A stretch of 64,000 nt of DNA. Source: Pseudomonas sp. QS1027. GTDB taxonomy: Bacteria > Pseudomonadota > Gammaproteobacteria > Pseudomonadales > Pseudomonadaceae. Positions 17,610-26,138 of this stretch are shown here, one piece after another. A program made the translations under genes and the position numbers. The stretch is taken from NCBI RefSeq assembly GCF_002814235.1, contig NZ_PHSU01000020.1, forward strand, positions 1-64,000, written 5' to 3'. The notes under the pieces are model-generated. The model was not told the origin of the DNA and did no database searches. It worked only from the letters and a program-made list of their open reading frames with translations. Numbering within the stretch: the stretch's first letter is position 1; the number at the start of each line of letters is the position of its first letter.

Positions 17610-19124
17610 TCAGCCGAGGAACAACCGATACGCCGGGTTATCGCTTTCATCCCAATACGGGTAGCCGATTTCCGCCAGGGCCGCAGGCACCAGATGACGC
17701 TCCTCCTCCGGCACCTGCAAGCCCGCAACCACCCGGCCATCAGCGGCGCCATGGTTACGGTAATGGAACATCGAGATATTCCAGCGCCCGCCGAGCTTGT
17801 TGAGGAAGTTGAACAGCGCCCCCGGACGCTCCGGAAACTCGAAGCGCAGCACCATCTCGTCGCTGACACGGGCCGCATGGCCACCGACCATATGGCGGAT
17901 ATGCAACTTGGCCAGTTCGTTGTCGGTCAGGTCGAGCACCGGAAAGCCCTGGCTGGTCAGGCTGTCGATCAGGACGCTACGCGGGTCGCTGTCGGGATGG
18001 GTTTGCACGCCGACGAAAATATGCGCTTCGTGACCGGTGTGATAACGGTAATTGAATTCGGTGATCTGGCGCTTGCCGATGGCCTCGCAGAACGCCTTGA
18101 AGCTGCCCGGCTGTTCCGGAATGGTCACGGCGATGATCGCTTCGCGGCCTTCACCCAACTCGGCACGCTCGGCGACATGGCGCAGGCGGTCGAAGTTGAC
18201 GTTGGCGCCGGAGTCGATGGCCACCAGGGTCTGCCCGGTGATCTTGCGCGACTCGACGTACTTCTTGATCCCCGCCACGCCCAGGGCGCCGGCCGGTTCG
18301 GTGATCGAGCGGGTATCGTCGTAGATATCCTTGATGGCGGCGCAGATCTCGTCGGTACTGACGGTGATCACCTCGTCGACATAGTCCTTGCAGATATCAA
18401 AGGTGTGCTGGCCGATCTGCGCCACGGCCACGCCGTCGGCGAACAACCCCACGGAGGACAATATCACCCGCTCACCGGCGGCCATGGCCTGTTGCAGGCA
18501 GTTGGAGTCATCCGGCTCAACACCAATCACCTTGATCTCCGGCCGCAGGTACTTCACATAGGCCGCGATACCGGAAATCAACCCGCCGCCACCGACCGGA
18601 ACGAAGATCGCATCCAACGGACCCGGATGCTGACGCAGAATCTCCATCGCCACGGTGCCCTGTCCGGCAATGGTGTGCGGATCATCGTAGGGGTGGATAT
18701 AGACGTAGCCTTTTTCCTCGACCAACCGCAGGGAATGGGCCAGGGCTTCGGCGAAAGAGTCGCCATGCAGCACCACCTTGCCACCCCGGGAGCGGACGCC
18801 TTCGATCTTGATTTCCGGCGTGGTCTTGGGCATCACGATGGTGGCCTTGACCCCCAGCACCTTGGCCGCCAGGGCCAGGCCCTGGGCATGGTTGCCCGCC
18901 GATGCCGTCACCACGCCACGGGCGCGCTCGTCGTCGCTGAGCTGGGTCAGCTTGTTGTAGGCACCGCGAATCTTGAAGGAAAACACCGGTTGCAGGTCTT
19001 CGCGCTTGAGCCAGACCTTGTTGCCCAGCCGCTCGGAGAGCTGGCGAGCGGTCTGCAACGGGGTTTCCACGGCAACGTCGTAGACGCGCGAGGTGAGGAT
19101 CTTCTTGACGTACTGTTCAAGCAT
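17610..19124 (-). CDS. ilvA: Threonine ammonia-lyase, biosynthetic
   Basis: A 504-residue PLP enzyme that converts threonine to 2-oxobutanoate, the committed step of isoleucine synthesis. The PLP lysine is in FSFKIRGAYNK (Lys51), with the glycine-rich phosphate loop VGGGGLISG further on. The C-terminal ~170 residues contain two ACT-like regulatory domains (FPERPGALFNFL; IPEQPGSFKAF), the basis of isoleucine feedback inhibition in the family. The ATG at 19124 gives the standard MLEQYVKKIL start. It is divergent from rpiA, a layout common in Pseudomonas. Confidence 0.96.
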   Translation of the reverse strand: MLEQYVKKILTSRVYDVAVETPLQTARQLSERLGNKVWLKREDLQPVFSFKIRGAYNKLTQLSDDERARGVVTASAGNHAQGLALAAKVLGVKATIVMPKTTPEIKIEGVRSRGGKVVLHGDSFAEALAHSLRLVEEKGYVYIHPYDDPHTIAGQGTVAMEILRQHPGPLDAIFVPVGGGGLISGIAAYVKYLRPEIKVIGVEPDDSNCLQQAMAAGERVILSSVGLFADGVAVAQIGQHTFDICKDYVDEVITVSTDEICAAIKDIYDDTRSITEPAGALGVAGIKKYVESRKITGQTLVAIDSGANVNFDRLRHVAERAELGEGREAIIAVTIPEQPGSFKAFCEAIGKRQITEFNYRYHTGHEAHIFVGVQTHPDSDPRSVLIDSLTSQGFPVLDLTDNELAKLHIRHMVGGHAARVSDEMVLRFEFPERPGALFNFLNKLGGRWNISMFHYRNHGAADGRVVAGLQVPEEERHLVPAALAEIGYPYWDESDNPAYRLFLG

Positions 19125-19238
19125 CGGAAGGCATCGCTGGCGGGTGTGGACAGGGACCGAGGAGTCTAACCCAGCGCTTGCGGCAACGACCACAGGGTTC
19201 CTGAGGTTTTATTGCCCGTGCCTGCGGCCAAACGGACA

Positions 19239-19267
19239 ATGACCTTCCCCGCCCCGACGCTTATAAT
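19239..19267 (+). promoter_or_regulatory. Probable sigma-70 promoter of rpiA
   Basis: A perfect -10 TATAAT at 19262-19267 is preceded at 17 bp by ATGACC (19239-19244), which matches four of six -35 positions. The predicted start is about 35 bp upstream of the rpiA ATG. Confidence 0.7.
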
Positions 19268-19308
19268 GCCGGCCTTTCGCACCCCCCCTGCCCGCTTTCG
19301 GAGCCCGC

Positions 19309-19980
19309 ATGACCCAGGATCAACTCAAACAGGCCGTGGCCCAAGCCGCCGTCGACTTCATCCTTCCCAAGCTCGATGACAAAAGCGTTATCGGCGTGGG
19401 CACCGGCTCCACCGCCAACTGCTTTATCGACGCCCTGGCCCAGCACAAGGGCGCCTTCGACGGCGCGGTCGCCAGCTCCGAAGCCACCGCCGCGCGCCTC
19501 AAGGGCCACGGGATTCCGGTCTACGAACTGAACACCGTCAGCGACCTGGAGTTCTACATCGACGGCGCCGACGAAAGCGACGCGCACCTGAACCTGATCA
19601 AGGGCGGCGGCGCGGCCCTGACCCGCGAGAAGATCGTCGCGGCCGTGGCCAAGACCTTTATCTGCATCGCCGACGGCAGCAAGCTGGTACCGGTGCTCGG
19701 CGCTTTCCCGCTGCCGGTCGAAGTGATCCCGATGGCCCGCAGCCATGTGGCGCGCCAACTGGTGAAACTGGGGGGTGATCCGGTGTATCGCGAGGGCGTG
19801 TTGACCGATAACGGCAACATCATTCTGGACGTGCACAACCTGCAGATCACCCACCCGGTGGAGCTGGAAAGCCAGATCAATGCGATTGTCGGCGTGGTCA
19901 CCAACGGCCTGTTCGCGGCGCGTCCGGCGGACCTGCTGCTGCTGGGCACCAGCGAAGGCGTGAAGACCCTCAAGGTCTGA
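19309..19980 (+). CDS. rpiA: Ribose-5-phosphate isomerase A
   Basis: A 223-residue isomerase of the non-oxidative pentose phosphate pathway that interconverts ribose-5-phosphate and ribulose-5-phosphate. Visible motifs are the phosphate-binding GVGTGSTANCFID (residues ~25-37), DGADESD with catalytic acid residues (~82-88) and KGGGAALTREKI (~94-105). Length is normal. It is transcribed alone from a good sigma-70 promoter and is followed by a REP doublet that separates it from the convergent FAH-family gene. Confidence 0.97.
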   Translation: MTQDQLKQAVAQAAVDFILPKLDDKSVIGVGTGSTANCFIDALAQHKGAFDGAVASSEATAARLKGHGIPVYELNTVSDLEFYIDGADESDAHLNLIKGGGAALTREKIVAAVAKTFICIADGSKLVPVLGAFPLPVEVIPMARSHVARQLVKLGGDPVYREGVLTDNGNIILDVHNLQITHPVELESQINAIVGVVTNGLFAARPADLLLLGTSEGVKTLKV

Positions 19981-19990
19981 GGCAAGCACC

Positions 19991-20107
19991 GCCCCCCTCT
20001 GTAGGAGCGAGCTTGCTCGCGATGGGCGTTAACGATAACGCGGGGCGCCTGATGCCCAACGGTGTCTGTGCCATCATCGCGAGCAAGCTCGCTCCTACAG
20101 GGGGGGG
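19991..20107. repeat. Paired REP-like inverted repeat, family C
   Basis: CTGTAGGAGCGAGCTTGCTC (from 19999) is mirrored by GAGCAAGCTCGCTCCTACAG (ending 20100). The flanks CCCCCCTC and GGGGGGG extend the match outward. It fills the convergent gap between rpiA and the FAH-family gene, so it is also a candidate bidirectional transcription barrier. Confidence 0.88.
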
Positions 20108-20115
20108 CGTCGTGA

Positions 20116-20781
20116 TTAACGGACGCTGCTGTTGAAGCTGCTGGCGCCCGGCAATTCCAGTACCAGCTCATCCCCGGCATTCAGCGGGCCGACGCCCACC
20201 GGCGTACCGGTCAGGATCACATCGCCGGCCTGCAGCGAGAAACACGCGGCCATGTACTGGATCATCGGCACGATCGGATTGAGCATGTCGCTGCTGATCC
20301 CGTCCTGGCGAACCTGGCCGTTGATGGTCAGGCGGATACCGATCTTCGTCAGGTCCGCAAAGGTACTCCCCACTACGAACGGCGACAGCACGCAGGCACC
20401 GTCGAACGACTTGGCGACTTCCCACGGCAGGCCCTTGCCCTTCAATTCCGCCTGCTTGTCACGCAAGGTCAGGTCCAATGCCGGCGCAAACCCGGAAATG
20501 GCGTCCAGCACCTCTTCAACGCTCGGCTTGTTGGACAGCGGCTTGCCGATCAACACGGCAATCTCCGCCTCGTAATGCACCGAACCACGGTCCGCCGGAA
20601 TACTGAAACCACCCTCGATCGGCACCACGCAACTGCCCGGTTTGATAAACAGCAGCGGCTCGGTCGGCACCGGATTATCCAGCTCCTTGGCGTGCTCGGC
20701 GTAATTGCGGCCGATGCAGACCACCTTGCCGAGAGGAAAGTGAATACGGGTACCGTCGACATACTGGTGCTGATAGCTCAT
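20116..20781 (-). CDS. Fumarylacetoacetate hydrolase-family protein
   Basis: A 221-residue FAH-fold enzyme. Metal-binding signatures are visible: VHYEAEIAVLIG (residues ~70-81, the conserved Glu pair), DLTLRDKQAELK, and the C-terminal GDVILTGTPVGVGPL. Relatives include acylpyruvate hydrolases and oxaloacetate tautomerases/decarboxylases, and the small single-domain form here fits that group (YcgM/FAHD1-like). It lies 37 bp downstream of the D-2-hydroxyglutarate dehydrogenase gene on the same strand and is probably co-transcribed, which hints at 2-oxo acid clean-up around serine synthesis (inference). Confidence 0.87.
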   Translation of the reverse strand: MSYQHQYVDGTRIHFPLGKVVCIGRNYAEHAKELDNPVPTEPLLFIKPGSCVVPIEGGFSIPADRGSVHYEAEIAVLIGKPLSNKPSVEEVLDAISGFAPALDLTLRDKQAELKGKGLPWEVAKSFDGACVLSPFVVGSTFADLTKIGIRLTINGQVRQDGISSDMLNPIVPMIQYMAACFSLQAGDVILTGTPVGVGPLNAGDELVLELPGASSFNSSVR

Positions 20782-20818
20782 GACTGACTCCTGGTCTTTG
20801 TCATCAGTGACATCTGGT

Positions 20819-22213
20819 TCAAACCGCGAAGATCTTGCCCGGGTTCATGATCCCGTTCGGATCGAACACCGCCTTGATCGCCTTCATGTATTCAATTTCA
20901 ACCGGGGAACGGCTGTAGGTCAGGTAATCGCGCTTGGTCATGCCCACGCCGTGTTCGGCGGAAATCGAACCGTTGTACTTCTCGACGGTTTCGAACACCC
21001 ACTTGTTGACGGTAGCGCACTTGGCGAAGAACTCGTCCTTGCTCAGGTTTTCCGGCTTGAGGATGTTCAGGTGCAGGTTGCCGTCGCCGATGTGACCGAA
21101 CCAGACAATTTCGAAGTCCGGGTAGTATTCGCCGACGATGGCATCGATTTCCTTGAGGAACGCTGGCACTTTCGACACGGTGACCGAAATATCGTTCTTG
21201 TACGGCGTCCAGTGGGAAATGGTCTCGGAGATGTACTCGCGCAGTTTCCAGAGGTTCTGCAACTGGGTTTCGCTCTGACTCATCACGCCATCCAGCACCC
21301 AGCCCTGCTCGACACAGTGTTCGAAGGTTTCCAGGGCCTGGTTGGCCACTTCTTCAGTGGTCGCCTCGAATTCCAGCAGGGCGTAGAACGGGCAGTCGGT
21401 TTCGAACGGCGCCGGCACATCGCCACGGCCGAGGACCTTGGCCAGGGCCTTGTCGGAGAAGAACTCGAAGGCGGTCAGGTCCAGCTTGCCCTGGAATGCG
21501 TGCAGCACCGGCATGATCGAGTCGAAATCCGGGGTGCCGAGGACCATGCAGGTCAGGTTCTTCGGCGCGCGATCCAGGCGCATGGTGGCCTCGACCACAA
21601 AACCCAGGGTGCCCTCGGCGCCGATAAACAGTTGGCGCAGGTCGTAGCCGGTGGCGTTCTTGATCAGGTCCTTGTTCAGCTCCAGCACATCGCCCTTGCC
21701 GGTCACCACTTTCATGCCGGCGACCCAGTTGCGGGTCATGCCGTAGCGAATCACCTTGATCCCGCCGGCATTGGTGCCGATATTGCCGCCAATCTGGCTG
21801 GAACCGGCCGAAGCGAAGTCCACCGGGTAGTACAGGCCCTTTTCTTCGGCCACGTTCTGCAGGTGCTCGGTGACCACGCCCGGCTGGCAAACAGCGGTAC
21901 GGTCGGTCAGGTTGATGTCCAGCACCTGGTTCATATTGTCGAAGGACACCACCACTTCACCGTTGGCCGCCACGGCCGCGGCGGACAGCCCGGTGCGACC
22001 GCCCGAAGGCACCAGCGCGACCTTGTGCTGATTGGCCCAGCGCACGATGGCCTGGACCTGCTCGGTGGTTTTCGGGAACACGATGGCCGTCGGCGCGGGG
22101 GCGAAATGCTTGGTCCAATCCTTCCCGTAAGCATTCAACGAGTCGGCATCGGTCAGGACTTTGCCAGGCTCAACCAGGGTCTTCAGCTCATCAATCAGGG
22201 CAGGATGGGTCAT
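20819..22213 (-). CDS. FAD-binding D-2-hydroxyglutarate dehydrogenase
   Basis: A 464-residue FAD enzyme of the GlcD/D2HGDH group. The N-terminal FAD_binding_4 (PCMH) domain includes VPSGGRTGLSAAAVA; the C-terminal FAD-oxidase domain ends with SAEHGVGMTKRDYL and NPGKIF. It is divergent from serA. In Pseudomonas stutzeri the enzyme at this position was shown to reoxidise D-2-hydroxyglutarate made by SerA, pulling serine synthesis forward, and that is the likely role here. The start at 22213 gives MTHPALIDEL. An ATG at 22237 with AGGA eight bases upstream is an equally plausible start adding eight residues. Confidence 0.87.
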   Translation of the reverse strand: MTHPALIDELKTLVEPGKVLTDADSLNAYGKDWTKHFAPAPTAIVFPKTTEQVQAIVRWANQHKVALVPSGGRTGLSAAAVAANGEVVVSFDNMNQVLDINLTDRTAVCQPGVVTEHLQNVAEEKGLYYPVDFASAGSSQIGGNIGTNAGGIKVIRYGMTRNWVAGMKVVTGKGDVLELNKDLIKNATGYDLRQLFIGAEGTLGFVVEATMRLDRAPKNLTCMVLGTPDFDSIMPVLHAFQGKLDLTAFEFFSDKALAKVLGRGDVPAPFETDCPFYALLEFEATTEEVANQALETFEHCVEQGWVLDGVMSQSETQLQNLWKLREYISETISHWTPYKNDISVTVSKVPAFLKEIDAIVGEYYPDFEIVWFGHIGDGNLHLNILKPENLSKDEFFAKCATVNKWVFETVEKYNGSISAEHGVGMTKRDYLTYSRSPVEIEYMKAIKAVFDPNGIMNPGKIFAV

Positions 22214-22287
22214 CGACAGAACTCTCGAACAATTCATGGTCATCCTGAGGACGCTTCACGTCGCAGAATGAGTGTTTGCGGGTCGCA

Positions 22288-22299
22288 TATGCTAGCATA
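22288..22299. promoter_or_regulatory. Perfect palindrome in the D2HGDH//serA divergent region
   Basis: TATGCTAGCATA is a perfect 12-bp palindrome near the middle of the ~200 bp between the two divergent genes. It could be an operator or a symmetric -10-like element. No convincing -35 box was found on either strand, so its role is open. Confidence 0.4.
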
Positions 22300-22415
22300 C
22301 GCCCCCCGCAGAAGCGTGCTATCAGGCCGATCTGCGGTGCCGGCGATCACGCCGCGCGGTCAGCTCAAGCTGTCCATTTCCCTGCCATTTTTCTCCGGGA
22401 CACAGGTTTACGCAG

Positions 22416-23645
22416 ATGAGCAAGACTTCTCTCGATAAGAGCAAGATCAAGTTCCTTCTTCTCGAAGGCGTCCACCAATCCGCCGTGGACGTCCTCAAGG
22501 CCTCCGGGTACGTCAATATCGAGTACCTCACTGGCTCCTTGCCAGAAGCCCAGTTGAAGGAAAAGATCGCCGATGCCCACTTCATCGGCATTCGCTCGCG
22601 CACCCAACTGACCGAAGACATCTTCGAACACGCGAAGAAACTCGTCGCTGTCGGTTGTTTCTGCATCGGCACCAACCAGGTCGACCTCAACGCGGCTCGC
22701 GAGCGCGGCATTGCCGTGTTCAACGCCCCGTACTCCAACACCCGCTCCGTTGCCGAGCTGGTGCTGGCCGAAGCGATCCTGTTGCTGCGCGGCATTCCCG
22801 AGAAGAACGCTTCCTGCCATCGCGGTGGCTGGATCAAGAGCGCGGCCAACTCCTTTGAAATCCGTGGCAAGAAGCTGGGGATCATCGGTTACGGCTCGAT
22901 CGGTACGCAGTTGTCGGTTCTGGCCGAAGGCCTGGGCATGCAGGTGTTCTTCTACGACACCCTGACCAAGCTGCCGCTGGGCAACGCCACCCAGGTCTCG
23001 AACCTGACCGACCTGCTGGGCATGTCCGACATCGTCACCCTGCACGTGCCGGAAACCGCTGAAACCCAGTGGATGATCGGCGAGAAGGAAATCCGCGCGA
23101 TCAAGAAAGGCGGGATCCTGATCAACGCCGCACGCGGCACCGTGGTCGAACTGGACGCACTGGCGAACGCGATCAAGGACAAGCACCTGATCGGCGCGGC
23201 CATCGACGTCTTCCCGGTGGAGCCACGCTCCAACGACGAAGAGTTCGAAAGCCCGCTGCGTGGCCTGGACAACGTGATCCTGACCCCGCACATCGGTGGT
23301 TCGACCGCCGAAGCCCAGGCCAACATCGGTCTGGAAGTGGCGGAAAAGCTGGTCAAGTACAGCGACAACGGTACTTCGGTATCGTCCGTGAACTTCCCTG
23401 AAGTGGCCCTGCCGGCTCACCCTGGCAAGCACCGCCTGCTGCACATCCACGAAAACATCCCGGGTGTGATGAGCGAAATCAACAAGGTCTTCGCGGAAAA
23501 CGGCATTAACATCTCCGGTCAGTTCCTGCAGACCAACGAGAAAGTCGGTTACGTGGTGATCGACGTTGACGCCGAGTACTCGGACCTGGCGCAAGAGAAG
23601 CTGCAACACATCAACGGCACCATCCGGTCCCGCGTGCTGTTCTAA
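22416..23645 (+). CDS. serA: D-3-phosphoglycerate dehydrogenase
   Basis: A 409-residue enzyme that starts serine synthesis by oxidising 3-phosphoglycerate. It can also reduce 2-oxoglutarate to D-2-hydroxyglutarate, which links it to the divergent dehydrogenase. The NAD-binding Rossmann motif GYGSIGTQ lies around residues 157-164. The catalytic Arg, Glu and His are in the INAARGTVVEL, FPVEP and HIGGSTAEAQ segments. A C-terminal ACT domain (HENIPGVMSEINKVF) provides serine feedback in E. coli SerA, whose length is nearly the same. A strong terminator follows. Confidence 0.97.
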   Translation: MSKTSLDKSKIKFLLLEGVHQSAVDVLKASGYVNIEYLTGSLPEAQLKEKIADAHFIGIRSRTQLTEDIFEHAKKLVAVGCFCIGTNQVDLNAARERGIAVFNAPYSNTRSVAELVLAEAILLLRGIPEKNASCHRGGWIKSAANSFEIRGKKLGIIGYGSIGTQLSVLAEGLGMQVFFYDTLTKLPLGNATQVSNLTDLLGMSDIVTLHVPETAETQWMIGEKEIRAIKKGGILINAARGTVVELDALANAIKDKHLIGAAIDVFPVEPRSNDEEFESPLRGLDNVILTPHIGGSTAEAQANIGLEVAEKLVKYSDNGTSVSSVNFPEVALPAHPGKHRLLHIHENIPGVMSEINKVFAENGINISGQFLQTNEKVGYVVIDVDAEYSDLAQEKLQHINGTIRSRVLF

Positions 23646-23662
23646 GCCTCAAGCGCTGGACG

Positions 23663-23699
23663 AAAAAAGGGAGGCCTGCGAGGGCCTCCCTTTTTTTCT
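23663..23699 (+). terminator. Rho-independent terminator of serA
   Basis: The stem GGGAGGCC-tgcga-GGCCTCCC is followed by seven T residues and preceded by an A-run. It lies 18 bp after the serA stop. The A-run makes it able to work for the convergent DUF4399 gene as well. Confidence 0.95.
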
Positions 23700-23708
23700 G
23701 TCGCGGAT

Positions 23709-24152
23709 TTACTTCACGTTGACGGTGATGACTTTCGAGGCAACGGTCGGATTGAACTGCATGTGGCCCTTGTCGCCCGCCACCAGTCGCAAGGTGTGCT
23801 TGCCCGGGGTCAGGGTCAGTTGGGTTTCGGTCTGGGCCTTGCCGTAGTGGATCACGGTGTCGGTCGCCGGGATCGGCAGGGCTGGGTCCGGCAGGTCCGT
23901 CTGGTCGACCAGCAGGTGATGGTGACCCGAGCCTGGGGTGAGATCACCGGCCGGCTTGAGCACCAGGCCTTTCATACCGAACTTGACCGTGAAGGTCTTA
24001 TCGACTGTAGCGCCGTCCTTCGGCGAAACGATAAAGACCTTGGCGCTTTTGGGCGCCGCAACCCGCGGAATATTATCATCCGCAACCGCCAGCATCGAAG
24101 AACCCAGCAAAACAGTAGCCAACGCAAGACGAGACACTAAGGTTTTCATCAA
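23709..24152 (-). CDS. DUF4399-domain periplasmic protein
   Basis: A 147-residue exported protein with a signal peptide ending near AVA at residue ~24. The mature part contains the DUF4399 hallmark: VSPKDGATVDKTFTVKFGMKG, then the His-rich GSGHHHLLVD and a final TPGKHTLRLVAGDKGHMQF. The HHH segment could bind metal, but the function of the family is unknown. It is convergent with serA, sharing its terminator, and stands alone. Confidence 0.85.
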   Translation of the reverse strand: MMKTLVSRLALATVLLGSSMLAVADDNIPRVAAPKSAKVFIVSPKDGATVDKTFTVKFGMKGLVLKPAGDLTPGSGHHHLLVDQTDLPDPALPIPATDTVIHYGKAQTETQLTLTPGKHTLRLVAGDKGHMQFNPTVASKVITVNVK

Positions 24153-24285
24153 CTTCTCCAGTTTTCCGCAATTTCAGTACGGTTATGACAACTTTGTGGC
24201 GATTTGTGGTCCAAGGCACTCAACAACATAGCAAAACGTGCCCGACCGGCACGGTACATATTTGTATTCCAATTCGGGAGCGACC

Positions 24286-24885
24286 ATGCGTTTTCTGCCT
24301 GGCCTATTACTTTTACTGCCTTTCGTCAGCCCTTTCGTCCAGGCTGAACTGATTGATGACGTCAACGACCGGGGCGAGTTGCGCATTGCCCTGGAAGGCC
24401 ACATGCGGCCCTTCGGCTTTACCGAAGACGGCCACCTGACCGGCTTCGAAGTCGAACTGGGCGAACAGCTGGCCCGGGAACTGGACGTGCAAGCCTCGTT
24501 CGTCCCCACCGATGCCGCCGATTTGCTGCAAGGCATCGAGACGGGCAAATACGATGTCGCCATCAACCACATGCCTATGACTGCGGAACTGCAAAAACGT
24601 TACGACTTCAGCGAACCTTATGGTTACACCAGCGCGCAATGGCTGATGCCCCGGGAGACCCTGCCCACGCAGATTCCGTTCGCCATGCGCGATGACTCGC
24701 TGCCGATCACCCAGGATGCGGCCGAGGCGCCGACAGTGACCCTGGCGATTCCGTTCCAGAAAGGTAATCCGGCGTTCCAGGCCAGCCTCAATAACGCATT
24801 GCAACGCTTGAAGGCCGACGGGCGCCTGGCGGCGCTCTCGCAGAAGTGGTTAGGGATGGATGCGACCCAGCCGCCGAAGCAGTGA
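24286..24885 (+). CDS. Transporter substrate-binding (SBP_bac_3) domain protein
   Basis: A 199-residue secreted protein with a signal peptide (MRFLPGLLLLLPFVSPFVQA). It has a shortened amino-acid-binding-protein fold: LRIALEGHMRPFGFTEDGHLTGFEVELGEQLARELD and LLQGIETGKYDVAINHM match family 3 binding proteins. Full-length members have ~230-260 residues. No permease or ATPase is adjacent, so it may serve an importer encoded elsewhere or act as an orphan sensor. The start at 24286 has GGGAG upstream and removes a non-homologous 16-residue extension. Confidence 0.82.
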   Translation: MRFLPGLLLLLPFVSPFVQAELIDDVNDRGELRIALEGHMRPFGFTEDGHLTGFEVELGEQLARELDVQASFVPTDAADLLQGIETGKYDVAINHMPMTAELQKRYDFSEPYGYTSAQWLMPRETLPTQIPFAMRDDSLPITQDAAEAPTVTLAIPFQKGNPAFQASLNNALQRLKADGRLAALSQKWLGMDATQPPKQ

Positions 24886-24894
24886 GCCGGTGTT

Positions 24895-25398
24895 TTACGG
24901 CGCTGCGGGATGCTCCAGGCGTTGCAGGGCGATAAGCGCTTCCGGCAGTTCCAACTCACTGAACACCTGCACCCCGGCCTGCTTCAACAACGCCGCCGTC
25001 ACCCCTTCACCGCGGACCTTCACCCCGCTGAAGGTTCCGTCGTAGGCCAGCAGGTTGCCGCACGACGGGCTGTTGGCCTTGAGCACCGCGATACCGATGG
25101 CATGCCGCCGTACCAGCTCCAGCGCCTGGTGCGCGCCAGAGAGAAAGGCCTCGCTGACATCCTCGCCCTCGGTGGTGATCACCCGGGCCAGCCCTTCCAG
25201 TACCTGAGCGCCCTGCCCGCCGGGAATTTCCGCCGCCGCACGGGGCGTCGGCAGGCCACCGGCCACTTCCGGGCACAACGGCACCACTCGCCCTTCATCC
25301 TGCCATCGGGACAGCTGCGCATAAGGCCCGCTGGCCCCGCCGTCATAACGGACCAGATGCCCCAGCAGGCAACGACTGACCAGAATCTTCTGCATCAT
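24895..25398 (-). CDS. DUF523-family protein
   Basis: A 167-residue cytoplasmic protein. The DUF523 marks are KILVSRCLLGHLVRYDGG at the N-terminus, PLCPEVAGGLPTPR in the middle, and LKANSPSCG with a conserved Cys. The several conserved cysteines suggest metal or redox chemistry, but the family's role is not established. Its ATG (25398) overlaps the stop of the upstream 2OG-Fe(II) oxygenase gene (ATGA), so the two are co-translated. A Met codon immediately follows the first and could also serve as start. Confidence 0.86.
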   Translation of the reverse strand: MMQKILVSRCLLGHLVRYDGGASGPYAQLSRWQDEGRVVPLCPEVAGGLPTPRAAAEIPGGQGAQVLEGLARVITTEGEDVSEAFLSGAHQALELVRRHAIGIAVLKANSPSCGNLLAYDGTFSGVKVRGEGVTAALLKQAGVQVFSELELPEALIALQRLEHPAAP

Positions 25399-26030
25399 GG
25401 GAACGGATCACTCCCTCGCCGGCGGAACCAGCCGGTCAGCGACAGGCGCTCGCGCGTCGCCGGCAAGACTTCATGGGGCACCTCCCCCGAGAGGAACAGC
25501 ACCAGGCAACCGCCGGTCGGAACCACGTCGTGCTCCACGCCGTCCCCGAGGTACATGCGCAACTGGCCACCGTGCTCCGGCAACCAGGCGTCGTTCAGGT
25601 AGATCACCGCCGAGACCGTCCGTCGGTCGTCATCGCGAAAGCGGTCCACGTGTCTTTTGTAGAAAGCGCCGGGCGGATACAGCGCGAAATGACTTTCGAA
25701 ATCCTCGAGCCCCAGGAACAGGCCACGGTTGAGGGCCTCGCGCAGGCTGTCCATCAACGCCATGTATTCATCGCAGGGCCCGGTCTGGCCCGGTTCCAGC
25801 CACTGGATATGATCGCCACGAATCCCCTCGCGCACTTCCTGGGCCGGTCCGCGCCCGACACCAGCCGGGGCCAACTCACCCTCGGCGGCGCGCTGGCGGC
25901 ACTCGGCGGCCAGGGCAAGGGTCAGCGCCTGCGGCAGGAAGATGTTCTGCTGCGACCAGCCGCGCTCGGCCAGATCGTCGACGATACGTAACAGCAGCGG
26001 GTGATCAGAGGGAATGTGCATGCCGCGCAT
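25395..26030 (-). CDS. 2-oxoglutarate/Fe(II)-dependent oxygenase (prolyl-4-hydroxylase-like)
   Basis: A ~211-residue dioxygenase. The iron-binding triad is visible as HVDRFRDDDRRT (His and Asp) and GEVPHEVLPATRERLSL (distal His, with the 2-oxoglutarate-binding Arg after it). The SAVIYLNDAW and GGQLRMY strands between them are typical of the P4Hc fold. The substrate is unknown; bacterial relatives hydroxylate a prolyl residue in EF-Tu or act on small molecules. Two close starts are possible, ATG 26030 (MRGMHIPSD) and ATG 26021 (MHIPSD); the longer frame to 26276 runs antisense into the next gene. It overlaps the DUF523 gene downstream. Confidence 0.86.
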   Translation of the reverse strand: MRGMHIPSDHPLLLRIVDDLAERGWSQQNIFLPQALTLALAAECRQRAAEGELAPAGVGRGPAQEVREGIRGDHIQWLEPGQTGPCDEYMALMDSLREALNRGLFLGLEDFESHFALYPPGAFYKRHVDRFRDDDRRTVSAVIYLNDAWLPEHGGQLRMYLGDGVEHDVVPTGGCLVLFLSGEVPHEVLPATRERLSLTGWFRRRGSDPFP

Positions 26031-26138
26031 AGTATCCAGATGCCCGGAAATCCGACAGAGCCCCCCGAACGACTTACAGGAATTCTCGACAAGTACCGCG
26101 CTCGCCGGGACAATAGCCGGCTGTAGACAGGAGTCCCT

